Positions 63,527-64,000 of a DNA stretch of 64,000 nucleotides are shown one piece after another. The notes below the pieces were generated by a model. It had not been told where the DNA came from. It ran no database searches and saw nothing but the letters and a program-made list of their open reading frames with translations. The translations under genes were made by a program, and so were the position numbers. The DNA is from a bacterium HR40 (GTDB lineage: Bacteria > Pseudomonadota > Alphaproteobacteria > Geminicoccales > Geminicoccaceae): positions 1-64,000 of the forward strand of contig BEIQ01000003.1 of NCBI GenBank assembly GCA_002898275.1, given 5' to 3'. Each line of letters starts with the position of its first letter. Within the stretch, counting starts at the first letter, position 1.

Positions 63527-64000
63527 GTGAGGTCCGCCGAGCCGGCGCGGAAAACTCGCGCCGCCAGCGCGACCACTGGCGGGAGCGCGATCGCACGCAC
63601 CTTCGCGTGGCTGCACGGGCGTCTGTCCGGTCGGCCGGACAGCGAGCATGAGCAGGCGATCATCCGCATCGTCGTCATCTGCGGCATGTATGCCTACATG
63701 CTGCTCGCACCTTTCCCGCCCGCCGAGCGCGAGGTCGTCGTCTTTTGGAGCTCGCTGCTGTTCGCGGCGGGCATGTTCGCCAGCCTCGGCATCCTCGGGC
63801 ATATCCTCTGGCAGCCCGGGATCTCGCCGGTTCGCCGCGTGATCGGCATCGTCGTCGATGCGGCGGGCATCAACGGCGCCATGCTGATCGGCGGGATCCT
63901 GACGACCCCGTTCTATCCGCTGCTTCTGTGGATCATCTTCGGGCACGGCTTCCGCTACGGCAACCGCTACCTCTTCACTGCCGCCACTCTGTCGCTAGCC
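63527..64000 (+). CDS. RpfC-like membrane sensor histidine kinase, N-terminal part
   Basis: The first 158 codons are in the window; the frame is open to the edge. After a basic N terminus comes LHGRLSGRPDSEHEQAIIR and then several hydrophobic helices (IVVICGMYAYMLLAPF, VVFWSSLLFAAGMFASLGIL, GINGAMLIGGILTTPFYPLL). The PDSEHEQA and FGHGFRYGNRYLF segments match the membrane sensor of RpfC, the receptor for diffusible-signal-factor fatty acids. Kinase and receiver domains would follow outside. The GTG start is 4 bases after the EAL gene, so they form a two-component pair. Confidence 0.8.
   Translation, partial: MRSAEPARKTRAASATTGGSAIARTFAWLHGRLSGRPDSEHEQAIIRIVVICGMYAYMLLAPFPPAEREVVVFWSSLLFAAGMFASLGILGHILWQPGISPVRRVIGIVVDAAGINGAMLIGGILTTPFYPLLLWIIFGHGFRYGNRYLFTAATLSLA

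Overview
This is a GC-rich chromosomal window, densely packed with short intergenic gaps. Both the families present and the gene order point to an alphaproteobacterium, probably Rhodospirillales-like; I cannot fix the genus from sequence alone. The strongest signs are the runs gyrA-coaD-queA-tgt and ffh-rpsP-rimM-trmD-rplS-leuC-leuD-leuB-asd, the three-subunit proton-translocating transhydrogenase (pntA1-pntA2-pntB), a SAM-II type riboswitch in front of metA, and frequent GTG/TTG starts. No insertion sequence, phage gene, CRISPR array or rRNA was seen.

Layout. 0-11 kb: the 3' end of groEL with a strong terminator, a small exported c-type cytochrome-like protein, a DUF1127 protein, a UxaA-family sugar-acid dehydratase, a MerA/LPD-like flavoenzyme coupled to a TVP38/TMEM64 membrane protein, sirtuin and accA on the minus strand, threonine aldolase, and three proteins of uncertain role. 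11-19 kb: a cyclic-nucleotide/FHA protein, a LysR regulator with a DadA-like oxidase, and nucleotide and cofactor genes (nadE, apt, nadK, moaA) plus a DUF192 protein. 19-26 kb: one minus-strand run of pyk-bolA followed by a partial beta-ketoadipate set (catI/catJ-type CoA-transferase, pcaF, pcaB, pcaC). 26-31 kb: an oligopeptide-type binding protein, a frameshifted zinc alcohol dehydrogenase, tRNA-Glu, a three-gene cobalt-type nitrile hydratase/thiocyanate hydrolase operon and an HU gene. 31-38 kb: an exosortase-type O-glycosylation ligase, gloB and a methyltransferase, metA behind a SAM-II riboswitch, and an exported cyclase/SMP-30 pair. 38-44 kb: pnt operon with an FMN reductase, a diguanylate cyclase, a DUF72 protein and asd. 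45-57 kb: leuBDC, then the ribosome/SRP operon, then tgt-queA-coaD-gyrA. 57-64 kb: an ornithine-type decarboxylase, a ZorA/ZorB-like motor pair, a REC-PAS-GGDEF-EAL protein and the start of an RpfC-like sensor kinase.

How genes work together. asd, metA and the leucine genes serve amino-acid synthesis, and metA is controlled by S-adenosylmethionine. CatIJ-like, PcaF, PcaB and PcaC cover the lower protocatechuate pathway except PcaD. QueA and Tgt make queuosine in tRNA. The three NHase-like genes overlap by ATGA and must make one complex. c-di-GMP signalling appears twice.

Most notable. (1) The ZorA/ZorB-like proton-channel pair stands without the ZorC/D/E effectors of known Zorya defence systems. 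(2) The split NHase/SCNase operon has no activator gene beside it. (3) Tgt has lost almost all ligands of its structural zinc site. (4) MetA carries the Glu111 signature of acetyl-CoA use under a SAM-II riboswitch. (5) The RpfC-like kinase is paired with an EAL protein instead of an RpfG-type HD-GYP protein.
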